Origin: Actinomyces procaprae
GTDB lineage: Bacteria > Actinomycetota > Actinomycetes > Actinomycetales > Actinomycetaceae
Length of the DNA stretch: 64,000 nucleotides
Assembly: GCF_004798665.1 (NCBI RefSeq)
Contig: NZ_CP039292.1
Coordinates: 682,001-746,000 of the forward strand
Reading direction: 5' to 3'
The position numbers and the translations under genes are program-made. Shown in pieces: positions 26,501 through 33,755 of this stretch; position 1 is the first letter of the stretch; each line of letters starts with the position of its first letter. A model generated the notes under the pieces. The model worked only from the letters and a program-made list of their open reading frames with translations, did not search any database and had not been told where the DNA came from.

Positions 26501-27692
26501 CCCGGGCCGCACGGCCGTGGAGTCGGTTCCCGCCGAGGTCGGGCGGGTGGTGGACCTGATCATCGACCACGCCCTGACGCGTCCCGAGCAGTCACTCGGC
26601 GTCATCGCCTTGAACCCGCGCCACGCAGAGGAGATCCGGCGCGCGACGGCGGCCGCCGTCTCCGGTTCCCCCGCCTTGGCGGACTTCTTTGAGATGGGTG
26701 TGTCCGAGCCCTTCGTCGTCGTCGACCTGGGGGAGGCCCGTTCGCTGCGCCGCGACCAGATCATCGTCTCCGTCGGCTATGCCAAGACCCCGCACGGGCG
26801 CACGATTCACAGCTTCGGCGAGGTGAGCGACGTCGGTGGCATGGTCAGCCTGGTTGAGGCGCTGTGCGCCTCCCGGGGTGCGACTCAGATCGTGTCGTGC
26901 TTGGGGCCGGATGACATCGACGCCGGGCGGCTGCACGCCCCCGGGGCGCGCCTGCTGCGTGAGGTCCTGGTCCACGCCGCTGACTCCGGGCGGCAGTATC
27001 CCCAGCAGGAGGAGACCGCGCCGGAGCGCCTGCTCGTGGAGCTCGCGGAGCACCTGTGGCGCAGGGGCCTGGTGGTTGTGCCCCGCTACGGGATCGAGGG
27101 CGGTGCCCGCATCCCGTTGGCGATCGGCCACCCCGACCTGCCGGGGGAGCTGCTCGTCGCCGTGCTCACCGACGATGTCGACTATGTCGCGCAGCCGAGT
27201 CTGCGGCGGCGCGACCGGCACTGGGTCGAGCGCCTGCAGCGGCGCGGTTGGCGGGTACACATGGCCTACTCCGTGGGCGTGTTCGTCGACGTCGAGGCTG
27301 AGGCCAAGAAGATCGAGGCGCAGGTGCTGGCGGCGGTCTCCGCCCGTACCGAGCCCGTTCCCGCTCCCGTGCCCCTGCCCGAGCCCCCGGAGGGGGACGA
27401 GTCCGCGGGGGAGACGGCGTCCGCCGTGCCGGGGGAGGACCCTGCCCCGGCCCCTCGCGCCGACCTGGAAGAGGCGCCCGCGCGAGCCGAGCGTCCGCCG
27501 ATCGCGCGTGGCCTACCCCTGCAGGCCTACTCCGATGACCAGCTCGATGAACTGGTCGCCTGGATCCGCTCCGACGGCGTGGAGCGCAGCGAGGCCGATG
27601 AGGTCGAGGAACTCCGCCGTGCGCTGGTGCTGAGCCGACGGGGCGCGGGGATCGACGCGGTGCTGGCGAACGCGGTTCGGCGGACGCGATGA
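23538..27692 (+). CDS. Giant SF1-helicase-like protein with degenerate ATPase motifs
   Basis: 1384 residues. Sequence landmarks follow the large DUF4011-type SF1 helicases: YVTALHRQRAPWDVSAYNAL (about 455), VDLAILDAST (about 890) followed by QVLVVGDPRR, GVIALNPRHAEEIRR, and GRTIHSFGEVSDVGG. The region about 1170-1280 resembles the Vsr-like endonuclease domain that ends such proteins (PLAIGHPDLPGELLVAVLTD, RRRDRHWVERLQRRGWRVH). The catalytic residues are lost: the P-loop position reads LLLDAPPGSDVAATL without GKT, the Walker B Glu is absent, and the acidic nuclease positions are changed. So it is probably a structural or nucleic-acid-binding protein rather than an active motor. Co-translated with the 78-residue gene that follows. 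Confidence 0.75.
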   Translation: MTPSLFSLGRGRRDAGPQPRDPEGADLPAEPAPAQSAEADPVPSMDAERRDRIEAALDCWRQELADLGGTSSLDAFSDRDGIVDLTAAHPSGLAQLYAGRPTHLGSLVRERVALGIARQSLRELAGRTDQLSRSFGVAPVYLAIGVAGWTEPVTDPKDAEVPAGEGSAAPGGAVAETAPTAVRTVSAPVLLRPVRLSSAGADASLTLDRSIEVNPVLTRALRRHGCAADVNVVARTTLADEGFTPRDALSTIGSLGREYLPGFEIHERLVVGAFVHPGQALVEDFDATIERARASALVAALAGDGEARAALDVPLPQPDRTDRAPERERGVGDLDPAQLDAVEAVGSGASLLLDAPPGSDVAATLAAIMADAAALGRTVLHVPATSADGHAVADALRELGLGSIVLDLTEDPAWRRHAAEDIKASMGVTVPDLDVTAVVGMRSRLTSVREKLSRYVTALHRQRAPWDVSAYNALQRLAELTSGRVRARTSARVAPGRLEHLDAAGRERGAELLRRAHALGLFTSALADSAWNGMAVADVDEATDALARLTRLADELLPAVREQAGAAADSTGITRADTLAQWCEQLEMLDGVRDSLDVFLPEVFERSAADMVIATASKQWRQDHSVEMGRSTRRRFIKQAKDLVRPGREVADLHGELVKVQQRRDVWRRYDPDGGWPRLPQGLDEMQRVAARARDAVTALQPVIGAGASLMELPLTELEERSRVLAADDVTVHKLPEINRVATALDDLGLTPLLDDLAARNVEPEQIEDELTYCWWSSLLAQIMREDPDLGGLDAGALSDLAVSLRELDAAQSDSLSGPVAQACARRVRAAVDADKDAARSLYRALSLQEGTSLRDVIAAHPIAMVAKPVWIIPPTLVPQVFPADAVVDLAILDASTNVPVSRVIPAFVRAEQVLVVGDPRRSSSGLAAELGPLLPQVTLPTGRNTLDAEIAAFLAANGYGDVVEAVPAPPGRSRLSLELVDGRGMPAPGRTAVESVPAEVGRVVDLIIDHALTRPEQSLGVIALNPRHAEEIRRATAAAVSGSPALADFFEMGVSEPFVVVDLGEARSLRRDQIIVSVGYAKTPHGRTIHSFGEVSDVGGMVSLVEALCASRGATQIVSCLGPDDIDAGRLHAPGARLLREVLVHAADSGRQYPQQEETAPERLLVELAEHLWRRGLVVVPRYGIEGGARIPLAIGHPDLPGELLVAVLTDDVDYVAQPSLRRRDRHWVERLQRRGWRVHMAYSVGVFVDVEAEAKKIEAQVLAAVSARTEPVPAPVPLPEPPEGDESAGETASAVPGEDPAPAPRADLEEAPARAERPPIARGLPLQAYSDDQLDELVAWIRSDGVERSEADEVEELRRALVLSRRGAGIDAVLANAVRRTR

Positions 27693-27925
27693 GTGAGCCC
27701 GCACCGTCCCGCCGGAGACGTCGTGCCGTGGCGCTGTCGCCGCAGGACGCCGCTCGCGTCGCCCGCGGGGAGGCCCCGCAGGCGCAGGCGGAGGCGGAGC
27801 GCCGCCGGAGCTTGGATGCGCTGAGCGATGCCCGTTCCCGTGATGGCGGTGTGCTCGGACGCGAGTCCACTGACCACGTCAATGACGCCCGCCTGCTGCG
27901 CGAGGTCCCGCCGCACTGGGGGTGA
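27689..27925 (+). CDS. Small basic protein coupled to the helicase-like gene
   Basis: 78 residues, start ATG overlapping the previous stop (ATGA). The N-terminus is Arg-rich (PSRRRRRAVALSPQDAARVA) and the C-terminal half acidic to neutral (STDHVNDARLLREVPPHWG). No membrane segment or known domain. The four-base overlap implies translational coupling, and codon use matches the upstream gene, so it is likely real and functionally tied to the large protein. Function unknown. Confidence 0.7.
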   Translation: MSEPAPSRRRRRAVALSPQDAARVARGEAPQAQAEAERRRSLDALSDARSRDGGVLGRESTDHVNDARLLREVPPHWG

Positions 27926-28076
27926 TGGCGCGAATGACGGGTTCACCGGTGCACACCGCCACCGCTGAAGTCGCGACGCATCGGCGCGAACGTGCTGCTT
28001 TGGACCGCCAAGGCCGGTTTGGACTGCCTGGCAGGCGCTCTCAAACGATCCAGACTGAGAGGACGCGGTCCAGACT

Positions 28077-28160
28077 GCCGAGGCAGTCAACGGCCGCCTG
28101 GAACACCTGCCCGCCAGCGCCCTAGGGTTCCGAAAGCTGGCCACGTACACCGCCACCTAC
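28077..28160 (+). pseudogene. Fragment of an ISL3-like transposase C-terminus
   Basis: In one frame the DNA reads AEAVNGRLEHLPASALGFRK, a stretch typical of the C-terminus of actinobacterial ISL3-family transposases (normally INGRLEHLRGTALGFRN). Nothing recognisable remains upstream, and no terminal repeats are visible. It is a decayed relic of about 85 bp. Confidence 0.55.
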
Positions 28161-28188
28161 ACCACATGCGGCGCCTCCGGTTTGTGGG

Positions 28189-28560
28189 TTGGTGCCCGCG
28201 GGCCGGTCGGGACTCCTGGCTCGGGCGGGTGCTGTTGGGCCTGAGTTCCTGGGCCAGGTCAGGGAGCGTGAGCGGTTGTCTCCTACCTCTTTCGCGTCTG
28301 GCGCTGCGATTCCGCACACGATTGAGATGACTGCTGCGCGTACTGCGATTGCGGTGTGCCTGGCTGATCGGCCGATCGACTGGGACGGCATGCCGGTCAG
28401 GCTCGTCGCCATGCTGTGCCTGTCGGCGGACAGCCGTGACTCCTTCGGGGATGTGTTCGACGCCGTGATCAGGGCGTTAGTGGATCCGGCCAAGGTAACC
28501 CGTCTCGCTGCGGTCGACTCCTACGACGCCTTCGTCGCCGCCATGCTGGATGTGCTGTAG
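28189..28560 (+). pseudogene. Truncated PTS EIIA type-2 domain (end of a PRD-type regulator or PTS enzyme)
   Basis: About 123 residues remain, from a GTG without a clear ribosome-binding site. LSPTSFASGAAIPHTIEMTA contains the phosphorylatable His of the mannitol/fructose-class EIIA domain, and the strands that follow (TAIAVCLADRPIDWDG, VRLVAMLCLSADSRDSFGDV) continue the fold to a normal C-terminus. The first roughly 50 residues of the domain and anything before it are missing. It abuts the transposase relic, so an insertion or deletion probably removed the front. It could have been part of a BglG-type PRD regulator or a PTS permease; no PTS genes are nearby. Confidence 0.65.
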
Positions 28561-28749
28561 CGCCGCTCACGCTACGGGGCGCGGTGGCTGTCGCCCAGGT
28601 GTCACTGGTTGCACCACTTTACCTGCCCGCACGCGAGCCGCCTTGGGCAAATCGTTGAAACTATGCGGTTGTGTCGGCCAAGTTCCCGGCGTGTCCCGGC
28701 GAAAGTGGTGCAATCTGTGACAGCTGGGGCCACCATCGGATGCTCACGG

Positions 28750-28930
28750 GCTCTGCGCGTTTGCGGGTGTGGTGGTGCGGGCCCGCGGGTGGGGTCGTGC
28801 CCGGGCGTGCTGTTCGGTGTGCACCGGGCCGGCTAGGTGGACGTGCTCGGCGCGGACGGGTCCGACTTGGTGGTCGTGCTCGGGACGAGGTGGTCGTGCT
28901 CGGGCGTCCGGGCGGGGGTCGGCGTGGGTG
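28750..28930 (+). repeat. Interspersed repeat R2, left copy
   Basis: GCTCTGCGCGTTTGCGGGTG starts a GC-rich stretch with repeated GGTGGTCGTGCTCGGG-like units (28849-28910). The reverse complement of 45535-45661 aligns with it along its length (there GGCTCTTCGTGTTTGTGGGTG shortened by a base, then GGTGGTTGTGTTCGGGGCG units). Frames here are open only because of base composition. Limits approximate. Confidence 0.65.
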
Positions 28931-28989
28931 CCTGCGCGGACGTTCTGGGACCGACGAGGACTTGTGGCCGGCGGGGGGGTGTCCTCGGG

Positions 28990-29256
28990 GCGGCGCCGCG
29001 GGCGTAGAGCGAGCTGGGGTCAGGGCGCAGTCGTCGGGTACGCCCCTTCGGCCTCTACTAAGCTCCTTCGGCGTCTGCTACGCCAGTTTGGCCTTAGCTG
29101 AAGGGCCCAGAACCCTTCAGCAGACACCGAACCGGGGTAGTAAACACTGACCCGGCGTACTAGACCCCGAACCGGCGTAGCAGACGACTTCAGCGCAAGG
29201 CACGCCGGTGAACTGGCTCCCGGCTCCACCCACTCCCACAAACACGAAGAGCCCGA
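28990..29256 (-). repeat. Interspersed repeat R1, left copy, with 20-bp units and hairpin
   Basis: Read on the minus strand it contains three 20-bp units of the type GTCTGCTACGCCGGTTCGGG (29126-29185), then a hairpin CTGAAGGG/CCCTTCAG with a 7-nt loop (29098-29120), and an inverted partial unit near 29073-29092. The reverse complement matches 43088-43340. It lies downstream of mscL in the sense of mscL transcription. Confidence 0.8.
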
Positions 29257-29449
29257 ATGGCGGGAGAAGGAAGTCGGACGCGTCCTGCGCAGCGCGCCAA
29301 TGACCGTGAGCTCGATCCTCGCCTCAGCGCGCGCCGCTACGGACGACCCGCACGCCACCGGGAAAAAGCATGCGTTCACGCCGCCCCGTGGCCCAAAGCA
29401 CCACGTTCTCTCCGATGACCCGGGCGTGCAGCGTCCTGGTAGTAGAACA

Positions 29450-29479
29450 GTGGCGCCCGCCGGCAAAGGCGGACGCCAC
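29450..29479 (-). terminator. Hairpin downstream of mscL
   Basis: GTGGCG-CCGCC and GGCGG-CGCCAC pair as 11 bp with one mismatch around a 6-nt loop, 50-80 nt past the mscL stop. TGTTCT follows on the mscL strand. Confidence 0.6.
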
Positions 29480-29527
29480 TTGTTGGAGGCGCGGTCGCGG
29501 CTGCCGCGAGGCGGCCGCGAGCACGGC

Positions 29528-29911
29528 TCAGGACTGCTGCTGCTTGATCAGGTCGCGGATCTCGGTCAGGACCTCGACGTCGGTGGGCTCGGCGGCCTCC
29601 TCTTCTTCCTTCTTCAGGCGCGCGGTGAGCTTGTTCATCGGGGCGACGACGCAGAAGTAGACGGCCGCGGCGACGAGCAGGAAGTTGACGACGGCGGTGA
29701 TGATCGTGCCCGGCTGGATCGGGTCGGAGCCGTTGATGGAGAACTGCAGCACGGAGTTGAAGTTCGGCTGCTTCACCACGGCGCCGATGATGCCCATGAT
29801 GACGTCGGTGATGGCCTGGACAATCGGGGCGAAGGCGCCGCCGATGATGACGGCGACGGCCAGCTCCAGGACGTTGCCCTGGGCGATGAAATCCTTGAAT
29901 CCCTTGAGCAT
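29528..29911 (-). CDS. mscL: Large-conductance mechanosensitive channel MscL
   Basis: 127 residues. The amphipathic N-terminus and first helix (MLKGFKDFIAQGNVLELAVA, then IIGGAFAPIVQAITD) and second helix (IITAVVNFLLVAAAVYFCVV) are classical, as is the charged C-terminal helix (LTEIRDLIKQQQS). Forms a homopentameric pore that opens under membrane tension and relieves hypo-osmotic shock. AAAGG lies 9 nt before the ATG. The first gene of the conserved mscL-to-ispE block; SAF-domain and folate genes follow upstream on the same strand. Confidence 0.97.
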   Translation of the reverse strand: MLKGFKDFIAQGNVLELAVAVIIGGAFAPIVQAITDVIMGIIGAVVKQPNFNSVLQFSINGSDPIQPGTIITAVVNFLLVAAAVYFCVVAPMNKLTARLKKEEEEAAEPTDVEVLTEIRDLIKQQQS

Positions 29912-30028
29912 GTGGTGCCTTTCGGTGTGGGGCGAGGGCGCACGTATGCCGCTCGCGAAGGTCTGGGCGAGGTCGAGCCGGCGTTCCGGGGTAATGGTCC
30001 GCGGCGGCTGACCGGGCGCGGACCGGGA

Positions 30029-30730
30029 TCACGGGCTCAGCACGATGCCGAGTGCACCATTAGTGGCCGCGCCGACAATTAGACTAGCGTCCACGGCGGG
30101 AACGGCAAGGGTGACGAGTGTGACCTTCGTCTGTGTGGTCCACTGGTTTTCCCCTCCCTCTACCTGGGACAGCACGACCCGCGCGCCGGAGCAGATGACG
30201 GCAGAGGTGTTGCCCGGTTCCTCTCTGCCGGCCGCAGCGGCGCTCCGTTCCGCGACTATGTCGACTCGTGCTCCCGGTTCGGCCAACTGGGCGCCGACGT
30301 CGATCGGCACTTGCACGAGCCGCTCCGATGGCGTCAGCGCGACAGCCAGGGATGCGCTCGTCATCGAGGTTGTCAGCACCGTCCCCTCCTCGAGAGCGAT
30401 CGCGGCGCGCGTGCCCACGACCTCCGGTCCCGCCAGTCCGGCCTCCGGCAGGGCGGACTGCGCCACCGCACGGACCTCGATATCCGCATCGGTCAGCACG
30501 GCGCCGGCGCTGACCGGTCGGGCGGCCACGATCACTTCCTGCTGACCCTCCGGCGCGGGCCGCAGCACCCCCAGCACGGCCATGACCGCCGCTCCCAGGC
30601 AGACGGCGACCACCAGGTGCCGCTGCCGCCACAGCAGCAGGGAGGGACGCGGCGGACGCCGTCGGCCCGGTCGGCGGGGGCGTTCATGTTCGGGTTCGGT
30701 GCGGCGGTGACGGCGTGTGAGCTGAGGCAT
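30029..30730 (-). CDS. SAF-domain membrane protein (CpaB-like)
   Basis: 233 residues from ATG 30730. A basic, Arg/Pro-rich N-terminus of about 35 residues precedes a single membrane helix (LVVAVCLGAAVMAVLGVL). A SAF domain follows (VIVAARPVSAGAVLTDADIE, then VVGTRAAIALEEGTVLT), related to the N-terminal part of Flp-pilus assembly protein CpaB. No other pilus genes are near. SAF genes next to mscL and 5-formyltetrahydrofolate cyclo-ligase are common in actinobacteria, so the context is conserved though the role is unknown. The long open frame extending to 33325 is only a shadow of moeA. Confidence 0.8.
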   Translation of the reverse strand: MPQLTRRHRRTEPEHERPRRPGRRRPPRPSLLLWRQRHLVVAVCLGAAVMAVLGVLRPAPEGQQEVIVAARPVSAGAVLTDADIEVRAVAQSALPEAGLAGPEVVGTRAAIALEEGTVLTTSMTSASLAVALTPSERLVQVPIDVGAQLAEPGARVDIVAERSAAAAGREEPGNTSAVICSGARVVLSQVEGGENQWTTQTKVTLVTLAVPAVDASLIVGAATNGALGIVLSP

Positions 30731-30870
30731 GGGGACAGACTGGCACCCGGAGCCAGCACGCGCAGCGGCCCTGTGGATGGGGGCGCTGATGGGTGTCGCC
30801 GAGTGGACCTGTGGAGGACGGCGGGGCTGAGCGGGGCGCCCGCGCCCGCACTCGGCTCTGGCCGCGGCGC

Positions 30871-31542
30871 TCAGCCGCGGCTGTGCGTACTGCCGTTTCC
30901 GCCGGCGAAGGCGGATCCCTCCAGGAGGAACCACTCGTCGGGGGTGATGACGGCGTCGACCGGCGCGTCGTGCGCCTGAGTCGGCAGCGGCCCCGCCACC
31001 AGCTCGTCGTCGTGCACCACCGCGAAGACGGGTGCGCCCCGCCTCCGCAGGGGCAGTACCCGGTCGTACCAGCCGCCGCCCTGGCCTAGGCGGCGTCCCG
31101 AACGGTCGACCGCCAGCGCGGGAATGATCACGGCCTCGGCGTCGGCGATCGCCGTGGCGGGCAGTACCTCGCCGCTCGGCTCCGGGGGCCGTCCCGGGGA
31201 GCGCTCGGCCAGGTCGGCGAGTCCCCGGAAGTACCCCCAGGAGCGGGACAGATGCGGGCCGAGCACGGGCAGCAGCACGCCGGTGCCCGACTCCTCCAGC
31301 TGCTCCAGCAGCAACCGCGTGCAGGGCTCGTGCCCAACCGACACGTAGGCGGCAACCGTATTCATGTCCGCGATGGCCTGGAGGATATGGGCGGTCAGCC
31401 GTCGGCACGTGGCGTTGTGACCGTGCTCGGGATGACGGTGGTGGGCGGCTCGATGCTGACGCAGCACCTGGCGCAGCTGCTCCTTTGCGTCGCCCGCCGC
31501 CAGGGAACTGGTGTCTGGCAGGACACGTGCCTGAGTGCTCAT
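30871..31542 (-). CDS. 5-formyltetrahydrofolate cyclo-ligase family protein
   Basis: 223 residues. Converts 5-formyl-THF to 5,10-methenyl-THF with ATP. The family signature is GRRLGQGGGWYDRVL (about 152-166), preceded by VIIPALAVDRSG; the N-terminal helix carries the QLRQVLRQHRAAHH nucleotide-contact region. GACAAT ends 6 nt upstream of the ATG, so the transcript is probably leaderless. It is divergent from moeA; in related genomes galU lies between the two, but here only a 172-bp promoter region remains. Confidence 0.92.
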   Translation of the reverse strand: MSTQARVLPDTSSLAAGDAKEQLRQVLRQHRAAHHRHPEHGHNATCRRLTAHILQAIADMNTVAAYVSVGHEPCTRLLLEQLEESGTGVLLPVLGPHLSRSWGYFRGLADLAERSPGRPPEPSGEVLPATAIADAEAVIIPALAVDRSGRRLGQGGGWYDRVLPLRRRGAPVFAVVHDDELVAGPLPTQAHDAPVDAVITPDEWFLLEGSAFAGGNGSTHSRG

Positions 31543-31714
31543 GACCGCATTGTCTCAGGCGGAGCGCCGGGCGCGGGGCTGTGAGCATGGGGTGTTGTCC
31601 CCCGACGGCGGGCCGCGCCTTGTGCCGGTTTGTCCCCGGGCCTGCGGGCGCGGCCGGGTAGCCTGGTGCGGTAGCCCCGGGAGCACTGCCCGGGCGGGAG
31701 GAGGACAAGAGCCC

Positions 31715-32926
31715 ATGCGCACCGTTGCCGAGCACCTGGCGGCCTGCCTGGAGATCGCCCGGGCCGCGGCCCCGCTGGACGTGGTCCTCCTGGACGCGGT
31801 CGGCTGTGTCCTGGCTGAGGACGTCGTCGCCGACATTGACCTTCCCGCCGTCGACCTGGCGGGGCTGGACGGTTATGCGGTCGCCGCCACCGATGTTGCC
31901 GACGCCGCCCCGGACGAACCCGTCACCCTGGAGGTGATGGACGCCGTCCGTGCCGGTGACATGCGTCCCACGCGCCTGGTCCCGGGTGCGGCCGTTCTCA
32001 TCGACTCCGGCGCGCCCCTGCCGCTGGGCGCCGACGCGGTCGTGTCTTGGACCGACACCGACCGCGGCGAGTCGCGGGTGCAGGTGCGAGCGGCGGCCGC
32101 TGCCGGGGACAATGTGCGACGCCGTGCCGAGGATGTTCAGGCAGGCACCACGGTGCTGCCGCAGGGCTCGCGCATCTCTGCCCGTCAGATCGCGCTGTTG
32201 GCGGGGATCGGTCGGCACCGGGTCAAGGTGCACCCGGCGCCCCGCGTGGTGATTGTGTCCATCGGTGACGAGCTCGTCGAACCCGACCACGCCCGGGAGG
32301 CGGGGGACGTGTTCGACGCCAACGGCCACGCACTGGCGTGCGCAGTGACCGATGCCGGAGGCCAGGCCTTCAGGGTGGCCGCGGTGCCGGACGACCTGGG
32401 TGCGTTGGCGGAGGCCATTGAGGATCAGCTCGTGCGCGCCGATGTGCTCATCACCACCGGTGGGCTGAGTGTCGGCCAGGGGGACACCGTCAAGGACGTG
32501 CTGGCGCCCCTGGGCACGGTGCGTTTCGACGCCGTGGCCATGGCCCCGGGCAGGCAGCTGGGCGTGGGTACGGTTGAGGGCACTCCGATCTTCTGTCTTC
32601 CCGGTGATCCGGTGAGCGCACAGGTCGCCTTTGAGACCTTCATCCGCCCGGTGCTGCGGCAGATTGCCGGCTGGCAGGACCTGCACCGTGCATCCGTGCC
32701 CGCGACCGTGTCGGCCGGCTGGCACTCCCCGGCTCGTAAGCGGCAGTTCGTGCCCGTGCACCTGAGCGGCTCGCCGTCGCGCGGGTACACGGCACAGCCG
32801 ACGGCGCAGCCCGGAACCACCCGGCTGCTTGCCCTCGCGCGCGCCAATGCGATCGCCGTCGTCCCGGAGGATACCCAGACGGTTGTCTCCGGTGACACGC
32901 TGCACTGCCTGCTGCTTGATGCCTGA
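31715..32926 (+). CDS. moeA: MoeA/Glp-type molybdopterin molybdotransferase
   Basis: 403 residues with GGGAGGAGG before ATG 31715. Domains in order: MoeA N-terminal (IDLPAVDLAGLDGYAV), the MoCF/gephyrin E fold (VVIVSIGDELVEPD, FDANGHAL, LITTGGLSVGQGDTVKDVL, GDPVSAQVAFETFIRP) and the C-terminal beta domain (AGWHSPARKRQFVPVHL). In corynebacteria the homologue at this exact locus, Glp, binds FtsZ and acts in division with a membrane receptor encoded nearby. No other molybdopterin genes lie in the window, so a Glp-like division role is as plausible as molybdate insertion. Overlaps rimJ by 8 bp. Confidence 0.9.
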   Translation: MRTVAEHLAACLEIARAAAPLDVVLLDAVGCVLAEDVVADIDLPAVDLAGLDGYAVAATDVADAAPDEPVTLEVMDAVRAGDMRPTRLVPGAAVLIDSGAPLPLGADAVVSWTDTDRGESRVQVRAAAAAGDNVRRRAEDVQAGTTVLPQGSRISARQIALLAGIGRHRVKVHPAPRVVIVSIGDELVEPDHAREAGDVFDANGHALACAVTDAGGQAFRVAAVPDDLGALAEAIEDQLVRADVLITTGGLSVGQGDTVKDVLAPLGTVRFDAVAMAPGRQLGVGTVEGTPIFCLPGDPVSAQVAFETFIRPVLRQIAGWQDLHRASVPATVSAGWHSPARKRQFVPVHLSGSPSRGYTAQPTAQPGTTRLLALARANAIAVVPEDTQTVVSGDTLHCLLLDA

Positions 32927-33623
32927 GCGCCGGACTGCAACGGTGGTTGACCGACTCGCCGACGTGTTCACGCCCCGGCCGCGCAGACGCTGTTTTCCGT
33001 GGCCCGTGACGTTGACCGAGTCTGCGGTCAGCGCCCGAGGCCTGGCGCGTGGCGTGCGTACCGTGGTGCTGCGTCCCATTCGGGCCGGTGATGAGTCGGC
33101 CTGGCAGCGGCTGCGCCTCGCCGACGACGCCCGCCTGACTCCTTGGGAGGCAACGCTCCCGCCCGGTAGCCCCGACACGCTCGGATCCTTCAGGGAGTAT
33201 GTGCGCTCACAGAGCCGGTTGGCGCGCCGCGGCGAGGCGATGCCCTTCGTGCTGGAGGTTGACGGGGCGCTCGCGGGCCAGGTGCCGGTCTCATCCGTTC
33301 GCTGGGGCGCGCTTGAGTGCGGCACGGTCGGATACTGGATCGGTGCCTCGTGGGAGGGGCGCGGGTTGATGACGCTGGCGGTGGCGATGGTGCTGGATCA
33401 CTTGTTCGGCGAGCAGGTGGGGTTGCACCGGGTGGAGATAGATGTCAGGCCGGAGAACACTCGTAGCCTCGCGGTCTGCCGACGGCTCGGCCTGCGCCGG
33501 GAGGGGCTGCGGCGAGGTCTGATGCACATCAATGGTGCCTGGGCGGACCACATCGCCTTCGCCGCTGTTGCGGAGGACGCGGTGGTCCAAGGAGGATTCG
33601 TGAGTCGCCTGGGGCGAATGTGA
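32919..33623 (+). CDS. GNAT acetyltransferase, RimJ-like
   Basis: 234 residues; ATG 32919 overlaps the end of moeA, so translation is coupled. GNAT features: VVLRPIRAGDESAWQRLRLA (strand 1), VGYWIGASWEGRGLMTLAVA (acetyl-CoA loop), HRVEIDVRPENTRSLAVCRRLGLRREG (split here: HRVEIDVRPENTRS then LAVCRRLGLRREG), the pattern of RimJ/RimL N-acetyltransferases. A rimJ homologue sits between glp and the sepX/glpR-like gene in many actinobacteria; its target there is unclear. The first 40 residues are variable and the true start could be a little later. Confidence 0.88.
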   Translation: MPERRTATVVDRLADVFTPRPRRRCFPWPVTLTESAVSARGLARGVRTVVLRPIRAGDESAWQRLRLADDARLTPWEATLPPGSPDTLGSFREYVRSQSRLARRGEAMPFVLEVDGALAGQVPVSSVRWGALECGTVGYWIGASWEGRGLMTLAVAMVLDHLFGEQVGLHRVEIDVRPENTRSLAVCRRLGLRREGLRRGLMHINGAWADHIAFAAVAEDAVVQGGFVSRLGRM

Positions 33624-33755
33624 AAGCTGAGGTCTGCGGGGGAGCCTGCGGCGCGTACCGCATGGAATAACCGTTGCGGAAATGCGGGCGCAATACCCGC
33701 CAACACGCCGAGTTGGTGTGCGAATTACGGTGTCCCGTGAGCTTACGGTTGAGCC

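Noticed and set aside
28609..29150. Plus-strand frames in repeats R2 and R1 as small proteins
   Set aside because: Trp/Arg/Gly-rich translations result from the repeated GC-rich DNA, and the same region recurs inverted at 43-45.7 kb with a different frame.
30029..33325. A minus-strand frame of about 1098 codons running through moeA
   Set aside because: Only the last 233 codons (SAF domain, 30029-30730) look like protein. The rest is the complement of moeA and the cyclo-ligase with compositionally biased Arg/Pro/Gly and no family features.
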